A DNA stretch of 64,000 bases from Caballeronia sp. SL2Y3 (lineage in GTDB: Bacteria; Pseudomonadota; Gammaproteobacteria; Burkholderiales; Burkholderiaceae), in the NCBI RefSeq assembly GCF_022879575.1, contig NZ_CP084260.1:930001-994000 (forward strand). The letters are read 5' to 3'. Both the position numbers and the translations under genes were made by a program. Positions 38,248 to 49,534 of the stretch are shown here, one piece after another; positions within the stretch are counted from its first letter, which is position 1, and each line of letters opens with the position of its first letter. The notes beneath the pieces were generated by a model, which saw only the letters and a list, made by a program, of their open reading frames with translations, was not told the DNA's origin and searched no databases.

Positions 38248-40049
38248 ACGCCAACACGTTCACGCAGACGGCGCTGTTCATCGTCGTACTGATCGCGCTC
38301 GCCGTTCCGCTCGGGCGATACATCGCCGACGTGCTCGACGGCTCGTCGGCTGTCGTGCGCAAGACGAAGCGCCTCGAAGCCGCGTTGTATCGCATCGCAG
38401 GCGTCGATGCCGATGCCGAAATGTCGTGGAAGCATTACGCGCTCGCGGTGCTGCTCTTCAATGCGCTCGGCGCGCTCGCGCTCTACGCGCTCTTGCGCCT
38501 GCAACAGGTCTTGCCGGCCAATCCGCAAGGCATGACCGCGATGACGCCGGATGCCGCGTTCAACACAGCGGTGAGCTTCGTCACCAATACGAACTGGCAG
38601 GACTATGGCGGAGAAAGCACGCTGGGCTATCTCGCGCAAATGCTCGGCCTCACGGTGCAGAACTTTCTGTCGGCGGCGACCGGCATCGCGGTCGTCGTCG
38701 CGCTGATTCGCGGCTTCAAGCGGCATAGCGCGCAGACCATCGGCAACTTCTGGGTCGATCTCACGCGCACGACGCTCTACGTGCTCGCGCCGCTCGCCGT
38801 GGTGTTCGCGCTCGTCTTCGTGAGCCAGGGCGTGATTCAGAACTTCAGGCCGTATCAGGAGGTGTCGACGCTGCAAGTCACGAGCTATCAGTCACCGCAG
38901 ACAGACGCGCAAGGCAACGCGGTGAAAGATGCCCACGGCAATCCTGTCATGCGCGACATGAAAGCCGACAAGCAGTCGCTGCCGATGGGCCCGGTGGCGT
39001 CGCAGGAAGCGATCAAGATGCTCGGCACGAACGGCGGCGGCTTCTTCAACGCGAACTCGGCGCATCCGTTCGAGAACCCGACGCCGCTCTCCAACTTCAT
39101 GCAGATGATCGCGATGCTGCTCATTCCCGCCGCGCTGTGCGTCGTGTTCGGCCGCATGATCGGCGATAAGCGGCAGGGCTACGCCGTGCTCGCGGCAATG
39201 ACCATCGCGTTCGCGGCAGCGTGCGTCGGCGAGATATCGGCGGAGCAGGCGGGCAATCCGCTCTTCGCGTCGCTTCACGTCGATACCCACGCGAGCGCGC
39301 TGCAAGCGGGCGGCAACATGGAGGGCAAGGAGACGCGCTTCGGCATCGCGCAGTCGGGCATCTTCACGGTGGCGACGACCGCTGCGTCCTGCGGCGCGGT
39401 CGACACGATGCACGACTCGCTGACGCCCTTGGGCGGCCTCGTTCCGATGCTCCTGATCCAGCTCGGCGAAGTGATCTTCGGCGGCGTCGGCTCCGGCTTG
39501 TACGGCATGCTCGTCTTCGCGCTGCTCGCGGTGTTCGTCGCGGGGCTGATGATCGGCCGCACGCCCGAGTACGCCGGCAAGAAGATCGAATCGTTCGAGA
39601 TGAAGATGGTGTCCATCGCGATCCTGCTCACGCCGCTTCTGGTGCTCGCGGGAACGTCGGTGGCGGTGCTGACGGCATCGGGCACGGCGGGCATCGCCAA
39701 TCCGGGCGCGCACGGTTTCTCGGAAGTGCTGTACGCGTTCAGCTCGGCGGCGAACAACAACGGCAGCGCGTTCGCGGGCCTTTCGGTGAACACGCCGTTC
39801 TACAACGTGCTGCTCGGCATCGCGATGTGGCTCGGCCGCTTCGGCTCCATCGTGCCCGTGCTGGCGATTGCGGGATCGCTCGCGGCGAAAAAGCGCCTCG
39901 CCGTCACCGCCGGCACCTTGCCGACGCACGGACCGCTTTTCGTGGTGCTGCTGCTCGGCACACTCTTGCTCGTCGGCGCGCTCACGTATGTGCCGGCGCT
40001 CGCGCTCGGGCCTGTCGTCGAGCATCTGACGATGATCGCCGCTCACTGA
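38244..40049 (+). CDS. kdpA: Potassium-transporting ATPase subunit A
   Basis: KdpA is the channel-like subunit that selects and carries K+. The 601-residue membrane protein has the four family selectivity-filter regions, for example [30 protein letters not shown] and [14 protein letters not shown]. The ATG at 38244 overlaps the kdpF stop, and the protein begins [16 protein letters not shown] as in relatives. kdpB follows after 13 bp. Confidence 0.98.
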   Translation: MNANTFTQTALFIVVLIALAVPLGRYIADVLDGSSAVVRKTKRLEAALYRIAGVDADAEMSWKHYALAVLLFNALGALALYALLRLQQVLPANPQGMTAMTPDAAFNTAVSFVTNTNWQDYGGESTLGYLAQMLGLTVQNFLSAATGIAVVVALIRGFKRHSAQTIGNFWVDLTRTTLYVLAPLAVVFALVFVSQGVIQNFRPYQEVSTLQVTSYQSPQTDAQGNAVKDAHGNPVMRDMKADKQSLPMGPVASQEAIKMLGTNGGGFFNANSAHPFENPTPLSNFMQMIAMLLIPAALCVVFGRMIGDKRQGYAVLAAMTIAFAAACVGEISAEQAGNPLFASLHVDTHASALQAGGNMEGKETRFGIAQSGIFTVATTAASCGAVDTMHDSLTPLGGLVPMLLIQLGEVIFGGVGSGLYGMLVFALLAVFVAGLMIGRTPEYAGKKIESFEMKMVSIAILLTPLLVLAGTSVAVLTASGTAGIANPGAHGFSEVLYAFSSAANNNGSAFAGLSVNTPFYNVLLGIAMWLGRFGSIVPVLAIAGSLAAKKRLAVTAGTLPTHGPLFVVLLLGTLLLVGALTYVPALALGPVVEHLTMIAAH

Positions 40050-40062
40050 TTTCGAGGAACAG

Positions 40063-42192
40063 ATGACTCAACTGAATCAAGCGCCGCTGCATCGCCCGGA
40101 GAACCTCGGGCAAGCGCGCACGGCGGCGCGTTCGATGTTCGATCCGGCGCTTTTGAAACCCGCCATCGCCGATTCCTTCGCGAAGCTCGCGCCGCGCACG
40201 CAACTGCGCAATCCCGTGATGTTCTGCGTGTACGTCGGCAGCATCTTGACGACGGTGCTCTGGATCGCCGCGCTCTTGGGCCAGGCGGAAGCGCCCGCGG
40301 GCTTCATCCTCGCCGTTGCGCTGTGGCTGTGGTTCACCGTGCTCTTCGCGAACTTCGCCGAGGCGCTCGCCGAAGGGCGCTCGAAGGCGCAGGCCGCGTC
40401 GTTGCGCAGCGCCAAGCATAACGTGATGGCGAAGAAGCTGAACGAGCCGCATCCGAAGTCGCCCATTCGCATGGTCGCGTCGAGCGATCTGCGCAAGGGC
40501 GATGTCGTGCTGATCGAAGCCGGCGACGCCGTGCCCGCCGATGGCGAAGTGATCGACGGCGTCGCGTCCGTCGATGAATCCGCGATCACGGGCGAATCCG
40601 CGCCCGTCATCCGCGAGTCGGGCGGCGATTTCTCGTCGGTGACGGGCGGCACGCGCGTGCTGTCGGACTGGATCGTCGTGCGCGTGAGCGCCGACCCCGG
40701 CGAGGCGTTTCTCGACCGCATGATCGCGATGGTCGAAGGCGCGAAGCGGCAGAAGACGCCGAACGAAGTCGCGCTCACCATTCTGCTCGTCGCGCTGACG
40801 CTCGTGCTGCTCTTCGCCACCGCGACCTTGCTGCCGTTCTCGATGTTCTCGGTCGAAGCCGCGAAAACCGGGCATGTCGTCACGATCACCGCGCTCGTCG
40901 CGCTGCTCGTCTGCCTGATTCCGACGACCATCGGCGGACTGTTGTCGGCCATCGGCGTCGCGGGCATGAGCCGCATGATGCAGGCGAACGTGATCGCGAC
41001 TTCCGGCCGCGCGGTGGAAGCGGCCGGCGACGTCGACGTGCTGCTGCTCGACAAGACCGGCACCATCACGCTCGGCAACCGGCAGGCGTCGTCGTTCGCG
41101 CCGGCGCCCGGTGTCAGCGAGCGCGATCTCGCCGACGCCGCGCAACTCGCGTCGCTCGCCGATGAAACACCGGAAGGCCGCAGCATCGTCGTGCTGGCGA
41201 AGCAGCGCTTCGACATCCGTGAACGCGATATGGCGACGCTCGGCGCAACGTTCATCGCGTTCAGCGCGCAGACGCGCATGAGCGGCGTCGATGTGCCGGA
41301 CCGCGAGATTCGCAAGGGCGCGGCCGAAGCGGTGAGAAAGTACGTCGAAGAACGCGGCGGGCGCTTTCCGCAGGAAGTGCAGCATGGCGTCGACGAGATC
41401 GCGCGGCGCGGCAGCACGCCGCTCGTCGTCGCGGAATACGTCGCGGGCAAGGCGCGCGCGCTCGGCGTGATCGAACTGAAGGACATCGTGAAGGGCGGCA
41501 TCAAGGAACGCTTTGCGGAACTGCGCAAGATGGGCATCAAGACCGTGATGGTCACCGGCGACAACCGGCTGACGGCGGCGGCCATCGCGGCGGAAGCGGG
41601 CGTGGATGACTTTCTCGCCGAAGCGAAGCCCGAAGCGAAGCTCTCGACGATTCGCGCGCATCAGGCCGAAGGGCGGCTCGTGGCGATGACCGGCGACGGC
41701 ACCAACGACGCGCCCGCGCTCGCGCAGGCCGACGTCGCGGTGGCAATGAACACCGGCACGCAAGCGGCGAAGGAAGCGGGCAACATGGTCGATCTGGATT
41801 CGAACCCGACGAAGCTGATCGAGATCGTGGAGATCGGCAAGCAGATGCTGATGACGCGCGGCTCGCTGACGACGTTTTCCATCGCCAACGACGTCGCCAA
41901 GTACTTCGCGATCATTCCTGCCGCTTTTGCCACCACGTATCCGCAATTGCGCGTGCTCGACGTGATGCATCTCGCGTCGCCGTCGTCCGCGATTCTTTCG
42001 GCGGTGATCTTCAACGCGCTCATCATCGTGTTCCTGATTCCGCTCGCATTGAAGGGCGTGAAGTATCGTGCGCTCGGGGCAGCTTCGTTGTTGCGGCGCA
42101 ATCTCCTCGTCTATGGGCTCGGCGGCATCGTGCTGCCGTTTCCGGTCATCAAGCTGATCGACATGACGATCACCGCGCTCGGTTGGAACTAG
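40063..42192 (+). CDS. kdpB: Potassium-transporting ATPase ATP-binding subunit B
   Basis: The 709-residue P-type ATPase drives K+ uptake. It has the phosphorylation motif [12 protein letters not shown] (Asp330), the actuator motif TGESAP, the nucleotide-binding KGA segment and the hinge [14 protein letters not shown]. These are all in the type IA arrangement specific to KdpB. It is cotranscribed with kdpA and kdpC; the kdpC start follows 11 bp after its stop. Confidence 0.98.
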   Translation: MTQLNQAPLHRPENLGQARTAARSMFDPALLKPAIADSFAKLAPRTQLRNPVMFCVYVGSILTTVLWIAALLGQAEAPAGFILAVALWLWFTVLFANFAEALAEGRSKAQAASLRSAKHNVMAKKLNEPHPKSPIRMVASSDLRKGDVVLIEAGDAVPADGEVIDGVASVDESAITGESAPVIRESGGDFSSVTGGTRVLSDWIVVRVSADPGEAFLDRMIAMVEGAKRQKTPNEVALTILLVALTLVLLFATATLLPFSMFSVEAAKTGHVVTITALVALLVCLIPTTIGGLLSAIGVAGMSRMMQANVIATSGRAVEAAGDVDVLLLDKTGTITLGNRQASSFAPAPGVSERDLADAAQLASLADETPEGRSIVVLAKQRFDIRERDMATLGATFIAFSAQTRMSGVDVPDREIRKGAAEAVRKYVEERGGRFPQEVQHGVDEIARRGSTPLVVAEYVAGKARALGVIELKDIVKGGIKERFAELRKMGIKTVMVTGDNRLTAAAIAAEAGVDDFLAEAKPEAKLSTIRAHQAEGRLVAMTGDGTNDAPALAQADVAVAMNTGTQAAKEAGNMVDLDSNPTKLIEIVEIGKQMLMTRGSLTTFSIANDVAKYFAIIPAAFATTYPQLRVLDVMHLASPSSAILSAVIFNALIIVFLIPLALKGVKYRALGAASLLRRNLLVYGLGGIVLPFPVIKLIDMTITALGWN

Positions 42193-42203
42193 GAGAACAC
42201 ATC

Positions 42204-42782
42204 ATGAAGAATGCAATGCGTCCTGCCATCGTATTGTTCGTTGCACTGACGATCATCACGGGCTTGCTGTATCCGCTCATCGTGACGGCGGTATCGCAGA
42301 CGGTGTTCAGGCATCAGGCGAACGGCAGTCTCATCGAGCTCGACGGGAAGATCGTCGGTTCCGAACTGATCGGCCAGCAGTTCGACGCGCCGCGCTATTT
42401 CTGGGGCCGCTTGTCCGCCACGACGCCGAATCCGTACAACGCGGGCAGCTCCGGCGGATCGAATCTCGGGCCGACCAATCCCGCGCTCGCCGATGCCGTG
42501 AAGGCGCGCATCGCCGCGCTGCACGCCGCCGATCCTTCCAACGACGCGGCCGTGCCCGTCGATCTCGTGACCTCATCGGGCAGCGGGCTCGATCCGCACA
42601 TCAGCCCGGCGGCGGCCGCGTATCAGATCGCACGCGTGGCGCGGGCGCGCGGGCTGTCCGTCGCGCAAGTCAATGCGCTCGTCGTCGAGGCGACGTCCAC
42701 GCGCACATTCGGCATCATCGGGGAACCGACGGTGAATGTGCTTAAATTGAATCTCGCGCTGGACCGGGCGAGCGTTCGCTGA
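42204..42782 (+). CDS. kdpC: Potassium-transporting ATPase subunit C
   Basis: The 192-residue protein has one N-terminal helix ([20 protein letters not shown]) and a periplasmic domain with the family segments [26 protein letters not shown] and [12 protein letters not shown]. KdpC raises the affinity of KdpB for ATP and is needed for complex assembly. AGGAG lies before the ATG at 42204. kdpD starts 48 bp after its stop. Confidence 0.98.
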   Translation: MKNAMRPAIVLFVALTIITGLLYPLIVTAVSQTVFRHQANGSLIELDGKIVGSELIGQQFDAPRYFWGRLSATTPNPYNAGSSGGSNLGPTNPALADAVKARIAALHAADPSNDAAVPVDLVTSSGSGLDPHISPAAAAYQIARVARARGLSVAQVNALVVEATSTRTFGIIGEPTVNVLKLNLALDRASVR

Positions 42783-42830
42783 ACGCCGCCATTCCCTAAG
42801 CGCCAGTGACGACGACCCGCCCAGGAGCCC

Positions 42831-45569
42831 ATGCGCCCGACCCCCGATGAACTCCTCGACAAGCTGCAACGCGAGGAAGCGAAGCGCCAGCGCGGCCGGC
42901 TGAAGGTGTTCTTCGGCGCGTCGGCGGGCGTCGGCAAGACCTTCGCGATGCTGCAAGCCGCGCGACGCCGCCGCGACGAAGGTGTCGATGTCGCGATCGG
43001 CGTCGTCGAAACGCATGGCCGCAAGGAGACGCTCGCGCTCTGCGACGGACTCGAGACGCTGCCGCCCGCGCACATCGACTATCGCGGCCGCACGCTCGCG
43101 GAATTCGATCTCGACGGCGCGCTCGCGCGCAAGCCGCAACTCATCGTCGTCGATGAACTCGCGCATTCGAACGTGCAGGGTTCGCGGCACCTGAAGCGCT
43201 GGCGGGACGTGCACGAACTGCTCGACGCGGGCATCGACGTGTACACGACCGTCAACGTGCAGCATCTGGAAAGCCTTAACGATATCGTCGGGCGCATCAC
43301 CGGCATTCGCGTGTGGGAGACGGTGCCCGACCGCGTGTTCGATCTCGCCGATGAAGTGACGCTCGTCGATCTGCCGCCCGAGGAACTGCTCGACCGCCTG
43401 CGCGACGGCAAGGTGTATCTGCCGCAGCAGGCCGAGCAGGCGGTGCGCAACTTCTTTCGCAAGGGCAACCTGATCGCGCTGCGCGAACTCGCGTTGCGCC
43501 GCACCGCCGACCGTGTGGATGCGCAGATGCGCGAGTACCGCGCGGACCAGTCGATCGAGCGCATCTGGCGGGCGCGCGAGCGCTTGATCGCGTGCGTGGG
43601 GCCGGGACCGGAAGGCGCGGCGCTCGTGCGCGCGGCGGCGCGGCTCGCGGCGGCGCTGAGGGCGGACTGGCTCGCGGTCTATGTCGAAACGCCGAAGCTC
43701 CAGCGCCTCTCCGACGATGAGCGCCGCCGCACGCTCGACGCGCTCAAGCTCGCCTCGGAACTCGGCGCGGAAACCGTGACGCTCGATGGCGCGGACGCCG
43801 CCGCGACGCTCATCGACTATGCGCGCATGCGCAATGTGTCGAAGCTCATCGCGGGCGCGTCGGCCGCGCGAAGCTGGCGGCGCATCGCGCAAACGCCGGT
43901 CGCCGAGCGCATCGTCCGGCATGCGGCGGATATCGATGTCACGCTCGTCTCCGCCACCCCGCGCGACGAATCGCAAACGCGGCGGGCGTCGATAACCGGC
44001 GCATGGCGCGACGCCGGGCATTCGCCGCCGCGCGCTTACTTCTGCGCGCTCGCCATCGGCGCGGCGATTACGCTGGTCGCGCATGGGCTGGCCGCGCGGC
44101 ATATCGCGCTCGCCAATCTCGTGATGCTGTATCTGCTCGGCGTGATCTTCGCCGCCGCGCGGCTCGGGCGCGGACCGGGCGTGATGCTGTCGTTCGTGTC
44201 GGTCGCGGCGTTCGACTTCTTCTTCGTGCCGCCCGCGCTGTCGTTTTCCGTCACCGACACGCAATACGTGCTCACCTTCGTCGTGATGCTGCTGACATCG
44301 CTCACGATAAGCCATCTCACGTCGAGCCTGCGCCGCGAGGCGCGCATCGCGTCGCAGCGGGAACGGCGCACGAGCGCCATGTACGCGATGACGAAAGAAC
44401 TCGCCGCCGCGCTGATGACCGGGCAGATCATCGAGATCGGCACGCGGCATGTGGCCGAAGTCTTTCACGCAAAAGTCGCGATGCTTTTGCCCGATGCGAC
44501 CGAACGCGTGCGCCAGAAAGTGGACGAGCCGAACGCGGACGCGATGCTGGACGCCGCGCGCATCGACCTCGATATCGCGCAATGGGTCTACGAGCAGCAG
44601 AAGCCTGCGGGCCGCGGCACCGACACGCTCCCCGCCACCGATGCGCTCTACTTGCCGCTGCGCGCGCCGATGCGAACGCGCGGCGTGCTCGCGATCGTGG
44701 TCGAGCGGGAAGCGGAGCTGGCCGTGCCCGAGCAGCGGCGCATGATCGAGACGTTCGCGGCGCAGATTGCGCTTGCGCTCGAACGCGTGCATTACGTGGA
44801 TATCGCGCAGGACGCGCTCGTCAACATGGAGTCCGAACGCCTGCGCAATTCGCTGCTCTCGGCGATCTCGCATGACTTGCGCACGCCGTTGACGTCGATT
44901 GTCGGCTTTGCGTCGGTGCTGGAGGATGAGGCGCGCGCGATCGGCGGTCTTTCGGGCGAGTCGCAGGAACTGGTGCACGCGATCCACGAGGAGGCGCTGC
45001 GCATGAGCGGGCTCGTCACGAACCTGCTCGACATGGCGCGCTTGCAGGCGGGCGCGATTCGCTTGAACCGGCAGTGGTCGATGCTCGAAGAAACGGTCGG
45101 CGCGGCGCTCGCCTCAATGAGGCGCACGCTCGCGGGCCGACCCGTGCAGGTTCGCATGCCGTCGAATCTGCCGATGCTGCGGCTCGACGCCGTGTTGATG
45201 GAGCGGCTATTCGCGAACCTGCTGGAGAACGCTGCGAAGTACACGCCCGCGCATACGCCGATTCGCATTGCGGCGGAAGAAGAAACATCGGGCGATGTGC
45301 GCGTCGTGATCGACGATGAAGGGCCGGGCGTGCCGGCCGGCATGGAGACGCGCCTCTTCGATAAGTTCACGCGCGGCGAGAAGGAATCGGCTCAACCGGG
45401 CATCGGGCTCGGGCTCGCGATCTGTCGCGCGATCGTGGAGGCGCACGGCGGGCGCATCGGCGTGGAGAATCGCGTCGACACGGAAGGGCGCGTGTGCGGC
45501 GCGCGCTTCTGGTTCACGCTGCCGGCGGACGAAGCGCCGCCGGATATCGAGCAGGGCGAGCGTATGTAA
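42831..45569 (+). CDS. kdpD: Sensor histidine kinase KdpD
   Basis: The 912-residue kinase has the full KdpD layout. The N-terminal KdpD domain carries Walker A GASAGVGKT (29-37). A UspA-like domain follows at about 250-370, then four membrane helices (DUF4118) near 400-500, a GAF domain, HisKA with SHDLRTPLTS (His681) and the ATPase with GIGLGLAICR. KdpD senses K+ limitation and normally phosphorylates KdpE, whose gene usually follows at once. Here no kdpE lies downstream in the window. Confidence 0.98.
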   Translation: MRPTPDELLDKLQREEAKRQRGRLKVFFGASAGVGKTFAMLQAARRRRDEGVDVAIGVVETHGRKETLALCDGLETLPPAHIDYRGRTLAEFDLDGALARKPQLIVVDELAHSNVQGSRHLKRWRDVHELLDAGIDVYTTVNVQHLESLNDIVGRITGIRVWETVPDRVFDLADEVTLVDLPPEELLDRLRDGKVYLPQQAEQAVRNFFRKGNLIALRELALRRTADRVDAQMREYRADQSIERIWRARERLIACVGPGPEGAALVRAAARLAAALRADWLAVYVETPKLQRLSDDERRRTLDALKLASELGAETVTLDGADAAATLIDYARMRNVSKLIAGASAARSWRRIAQTPVAERIVRHAADIDVTLVSATPRDESQTRRASITGAWRDAGHSPPRAYFCALAIGAAITLVAHGLAARHIALANLVMLYLLGVIFAAARLGRGPGVMLSFVSVAAFDFFFVPPALSFSVTDTQYVLTFVVMLLTSLTISHLTSSLRREARIASQRERRTSAMYAMTKELAAALMTGQIIEIGTRHVAEVFHAKVAMLLPDATERVRQKVDEPNADAMLDAARIDLDIAQWVYEQQKPAGRGTDTLPATDALYLPLRAPMRTRGVLAIVVEREAELAVPEQRRMIETFAAQIALALERVHYVDIAQDALVNMESERLRNSLLSAISHDLRTPLTSIVGFASVLEDEARAIGGLSGESQELVHAIHEEALRMSGLVTNLLDMARLQAGAIRLNRQWSMLEETVGAALASMRRTLAGRPVQVRMPSNLPMLRLDAVLMERLFANLLENAAKYTPAHTPIRIAAEEETSGDVRVVIDDEGPGVPAGMETRLFDKFTRGEKESAQPGIGLGLAICRAIVEAHGGRIGVENRVDTEGRVCGARFWFTLPADEAPPDIEQGERM

Positions 45570-45933
45570 GGCGTGCATGGGCGATCGCGCGGTATCGGAG
45601 GCGGCGCGGCGTTAGATCACCGATGCCGGGCTCGCACTCGGCGCGTGCAGTCTTTTGCGTATCCGCGCGCAGCGTCGGCGGCGACGCCTTCGTAAGGCGA
45701 TGTCATTACCCCGTTCGCGTTCGGGCGCAGAACACGACGGCCGCGCCGACCATTGCGCCGCCCTCAATGCTGCCTACGCGCACGCGCGACCTATCGCGTG
45801 ACGCGCGGCGTCTATGCACGGCGAGGGCCCCACGCTCATCGCGACGCTGGGCGGCACACGAGCCACAGCGATCGCGCCCGCGCATTTATGTCCCGCTACA
45901 ATCGTCAGAACCGCTTACGCCCGGGGGCTTCAT
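45570..45933. other. 364-bp gap after kdpD where kdpE is expected
   Basis: No receiver or winged-helix sequence is recognisable in any frame. The gap holds only short frames with no homology I can see, and supplies GGGGG shortly before the codA start. Confidence 0.55.
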
Positions 45934-47208
45934 ATGGATCTCATCATTCGCCGCGCATCGCTCGTGCGCTCGACGGGGCTCGTCGATATCGGCATGGAAG
46001 CAGGCCGTATCGCTGCGATCGAGCCGCATCTGAATGCGAGCGCGCGTGAAGAAATCGACGCGGACGGTTCGCTCGTCACCGCGCCCTTCGTCGACGCCCA
46101 CTTCCACATGGACGCCACGCTCTCGTACGGCTTGCCGCGCGTGAACGCGTCGGGCACGCTGCTCGAAGGCATCGCGTTATGGGGCGAACTGAAGCCAGAA
46201 CTCACGCAGGAAGCTATCGTCGAGCGCGCGCTGCAGTATTGCGACTGGGCCGTCGCGCGCGGGCTGCTGGCGATCCGCTCGCACGTCGATGTCTGCGATG
46301 CGCGTCTTCTCGCCGCCGAGGCGCTCGTCGAAGTGAAGCGCCGCGTCAAGCCGTATCTCGACCTGCAACTCGTCGCGTTCCCGCAGGACGGCGTGCTGCG
46401 CAGTCCGGGCGCATTCGAGAACCTGAAGCGCGCGATCGCGCTCGGCGTCGATGTCGTCGGCGGCATTCCGCACTTCGAGCGCACGATGGCCGACGGCGCG
46501 GCGTCCGTCACGCTGCTGTGCGAGTACGCGGCCCAGCACGGCTTGCGCGTGGACATGCACTGCGACGAATCCGACGATCCGATGTCGCGCCACATCGAAA
46601 CGCTCGCGGCGGAAACGCATCGGCTGGGACTGCACGGCCGCGTGACCGGCTCGCATCTCACGTCCATGCATTCGATGGACAACTACTACGTCAGCAAGCT
46701 GATTCCGCTGATGCGCGAAGCGGGCGTGTCGGCGATCGCGAATCCGCTCATCAACATCACGTTGCAGGGTCGCTCGGACACGTACCCGAAGCGGCGCGGC
46801 ATGACGCGCGTGCCCGAACTGATGGCGGCGGGCATCGACGTCGCGTTCGGCCACGACTGCGTAATGGACCCGTGGTACAGCCTGGGCTCCGGCGACATGC
46901 TCGAAGTCGCGCACATGGGCTTGCACGTCGCGCAGATGACGGGCGTCGACGCGATGCATGCGTGCTTCGATGCCGTCACGCGCACGCCCGCGCGCATTCT
47001 CGGGCTCGAAGGCTACGGCGTGGAAGTGGGCTGCCATGCGGACTGCGTCGTGCTGGACGCGCGCGATCCGATCGAAGCGATCCGTCTGCGCGCGGCGCGC
47101 ACGGCGGTGATCAGAAGAGGGAAGGTGGTGAGCCGCAGCCCGGCCATGCGCGCGACGCTCGCGCTCGAAGGCCGGCCCGCGGAAGTGGACTTCAGAATCC
47201 AGCGCTGA
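45934..47208 (+). CDS. codA: Cytosine deaminase (CodA-like amidohydrolase)
   Basis: The 424-residue metal-dependent hydrolase closely follows E. coli CodA. It has the metal motif DAHFHMD (His56, His58), RSHVDV, LQLVAFPQDG, the catalytic HCDESDD, GSHLTSMHS, LQGRSDTYPKRRG and the final metal Asp in FGHDCVMDPWY. It should deaminate cytosine to uracil, although related enzymes act on other heterocycles. The ATG at 45934 is chosen over upstream in-frame starts because homology begins there. No codB permease is next to it. Confidence 0.88.
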   Translation: MDLIIRRASLVRSTGLVDIGMEAGRIAAIEPHLNASAREEIDADGSLVTAPFVDAHFHMDATLSYGLPRVNASGTLLEGIALWGELKPELTQEAIVERALQYCDWAVARGLLAIRSHVDVCDARLLAAEALVEVKRRVKPYLDLQLVAFPQDGVLRSPGAFENLKRAIALGVDVVGGIPHFERTMADGAASVTLLCEYAAQHGLRVDMHCDESDDPMSRHIETLAAETHRLGLHGRVTGSHLTSMHSMDNYYVSKLIPLMREAGVSAIANPLINITLQGRSDTYPKRRGMTRVPELMAAGIDVAFGHDCVMDPWYSLGSGDMLEVAHMGLHVAQMTGVDAMHACFDAVTRTPARILGLEGYGVEVGCHADCVVLDARDPIEAIRLRAARTAVIRRGKVVSRSPAMRATLALEGRPAEVDFRIQR

Positions 47209-47213
47209 AAGAA

Positions 47214-47241
47214 AAAACCCCGGCGCGGGGGCCGGGGTTTT
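47214..47241. terminator. Bidirectional terminator between codA and prlC
   Basis: AAAACCCCGGC pairs with GCCGGGGTTTT, with A and T runs outside both arms. It serves both convergent genes. Confidence 0.85.
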
Positions 47242-47244
47242 CGA

Positions 47245-49371
47245 TCAGTGCACCGTCTGCGTGTGCTCGCTCATGCCGTTGTGACGCAACAGCGCGTCGA
47301 TGCTCGGCTCCCGTCCGCGGAACGCCTTGAACGAATCCATCGCCGGGCGGCTGCCGCCGATTTCCAGAATCTCGCGGCGATAGCGCGTGCCGGTCTCCGC
47401 GTTCAGCACCGACCCGTTCGCGGCCTTCGCGGCTTCCTCGAACGCGGCATAGGCATCGGCGGACAGCACTTCGGCCCACTTGTAGCTGTAGTAGCCCGCT
47501 GCGTAACCGCCCGCGAAGATGTGGCTGAACGTATTCGGCCAGCGCGAGAACGGCGCCTGCGGAATGACGTGGAACTTCTCGTTGATCTCGCGGGCGAGGT
47601 CGTTGATGTTCTGCGTGCCGTTGGCCGGATCGTAGGACGTGTGCAGCACCATGTCGAACATCGAGAAGACGATCTGACGCAGCGTGCCGAGACCGCTCTG
47701 GAAGTTCTTCGCGGCGAGCATCTTGTCGAAGAGTTCGCGCGGCAGCGGCTGGCCCGTTTCGACGTGCGCCGACATGTCGGTCAGCACGTCCCACTCCCAG
47801 CAGAAGTTCTCCATGAATTGCGACGGCAACTCGACCGCGTCCCATTCGACGCCGTTGATGCCCGACACGCCGAGTTCGTCCACGCGCGTGAGCATGTGAT
47901 GCAGTCCGTGCCCGAATTCGTGGAAGAGCGTGATGACTTCATCGTGCGTGAAGCAGGCGGGCTTGCCGCCGACGGGCGCGGAGAAATTGCACGTCAGATA
48001 CGCGACCGGCGTCTGCACGTCGCCTTGCGTGCGCTTTTGGCGGGCGCGGGCGTCGTCCATCCATGCGCCGCCGCGCTTGCCTTCGCGCGCGTACAGGTCC
48101 AGATAGAACTGCGCGACGAGCGAGCCGTCCTTGTTCTCGACGCGGAAGAAGCGCACGTCCGGATTCCACACGGCGGCTTCGTCGCGGCGAATCGAGACGT
48201 TGAACAACGTTTCGGTCACCTTGAAAAGGCCCTTCAGCACCGCTTCCTGCGGGAAGTACTGCTTCACTTCGTTCTCGGAGAACGAATAGCGCTTCTGGCG
48301 CAGCTTTTCGGCTGCATACGCGACATCCCAAGGCTGAAGCTCCGGCATGCCGAGCTCGGTCGCGGCGAACGCGCGCAGTTCCATCCAGTCGTTTTCGGCA
48401 TACGGACGCGCGCGCTTGGCGAGGTCTTCGAGAAACGCGATGACCTGCGCGGGCGATTCCGCCATCTTCGGCGCAAGCGACACTTCCGCGAAGTTCTGAT
48501 AGCCGAGCGTGCGCGCTTCTTCCAGACGCAGCTTCAGATGCTCGACGATATTCTGTGTGTTGTCCCACTCGGCTTTGCCGTGACCGTAGGTTTCGCCGAG
48601 TTCCGACGCTCGCGTGACATACGCGCGATACATCGCCTCGCGCATCGGCCGATGCTCTGCGTACTGCAACACCGGGAAATACGAAGGGAAGTGCAGCGTG
48701 AACTTCCAGCCTTCCTTGCCTTCTTTCTGCGCGGCTTCGCGGGCGGCTTCGATCACGTCGTCGGGCAGGCCGGCGAGGTCGCTCTGCTGCGTGACCACAT
48801 ACGAGTATGCGTTGGTCGAATCGAGAACGTGATCCGAAAACGCCTTCGAGAGCGCAGCCTGTTCTTCCTGCAACTGCGCGAAGCGCGGCTTGCGGTCTTC
48901 AGGCAATTCCGCGCCGGACAGGCGGAAATCGCGCAGTGCGTTCTCCAGAATCTTCTTGCGCTCGGGCGAAAGGCCCGCGAATTCGTCGCCTGCGGCGATC
49001 GCCTTGTACTTCTCGTACAGCGCGAGATTCTGACCGACGCTCGCGGAAAACTCCGTGACGCGCGGCAGGTTTTCGGCATGGGCGGCGCGCAGCTCAGGCG
49101 TATCGGCGACGGCGTTCAGATGCCCGACGATGCCCCACGCGCGCGAGAGCTTCTCCGATTCGCGCTCCACCGTTTCGACGACGTCCTGCCACGTGGCCGG
49201 CGTGTCGGGCGCGCTCGCGCGATCGACGGCGCTTTTGGCCGCCGCCAGCAGCACGTCGAGCGCCGGGGTGACATGCTCGGGCTTGATGTCGCCGAAGCGC
49301 GGCAAGTCGGAAAAATCGAGCAGCGGATTGGATGCTGCCGTGGTCGGCGTGGCTGCGGTGGTATCGCTCAT
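47245..49371 (-). CDS. prlC: Oligopeptidase A (M3 metallopeptidase)
   Basis: The 708-residue zinc peptidase has HEFGHGLHH (HExxH-type) near residues 480-488, followed by the third ligand region GVEWDAVELPSQFMEN. This is the M3A family pattern. Oligopeptidase A degrades short peptides, including cleaved signal peptides, in the cytoplasm. Length and the long helical N-terminus match PrlC. It is followed upstream on the same strand by folD, 163 bp apart. Confidence 0.96.
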   Translation of the reverse strand: MSDTTAATPTTAASNPLLDFSDLPRFGDIKPEHVTPALDVLLAAAKSAVDRASAPDTPATWQDVVETVERESEKLSRAWGIVGHLNAVADTPELRAAHAENLPRVTEFSASVGQNLALYEKYKAIAAGDEFAGLSPERKKILENALRDFRLSGAELPEDRKPRFAQLQEEQAALSKAFSDHVLDSTNAYSYVVTQQSDLAGLPDDVIEAAREAAQKEGKEGWKFTLHFPSYFPVLQYAEHRPMREAMYRAYVTRASELGETYGHGKAEWDNTQNIVEHLKLRLEEARTLGYQNFAEVSLAPKMAESPAQVIAFLEDLAKRARPYAENDWMELRAFAATELGMPELQPWDVAYAAEKLRQKRYSFSENEVKQYFPQEAVLKGLFKVTETLFNVSIRRDEAAVWNPDVRFFRVENKDGSLVAQFYLDLYAREGKRGGAWMDDARARQKRTQGDVQTPVAYLTCNFSAPVGGKPACFTHDEVITLFHEFGHGLHHMLTRVDELGVSGINGVEWDAVELPSQFMENFCWEWDVLTDMSAHVETGQPLPRELFDKMLAAKNFQSGLGTLRQIVFSMFDMVLHTSYDPANGTQNINDLAREINEKFHVIPQAPFSRWPNTFSHIFAGGYAAGYYSYKWAEVLSADAYAAFEEAAKAANGSVLNAETGTRYRREILEIGGSRPAMDSFKAFRGREPSIDALLRHNGMSEHTQTVH

Positions 49372-49534
49372 GGCTCTCCCGGTTCTGTGATCGTTGAAGC
49401 GCGGAGCGGGCCAGTCATGCGAAGCCCGCGCCGCTCGTGTCCGAATGCTATTGGAGCATTATTGGGGCCGCGGGGCCAAAATCCAATGGATTGTTTCTAA
49501 GGGGACGATCGCGATGGCGCGCGTCCCCGGCGGC

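Noticed and set aside
45494..46033. A 179-residue frame in the place where kdpE is expected
   Set aside because: No receiver or DNA-binding motif is visible, and it overlaps both kdpD and codA in other frames. It is not a KdpE remnant I can support.
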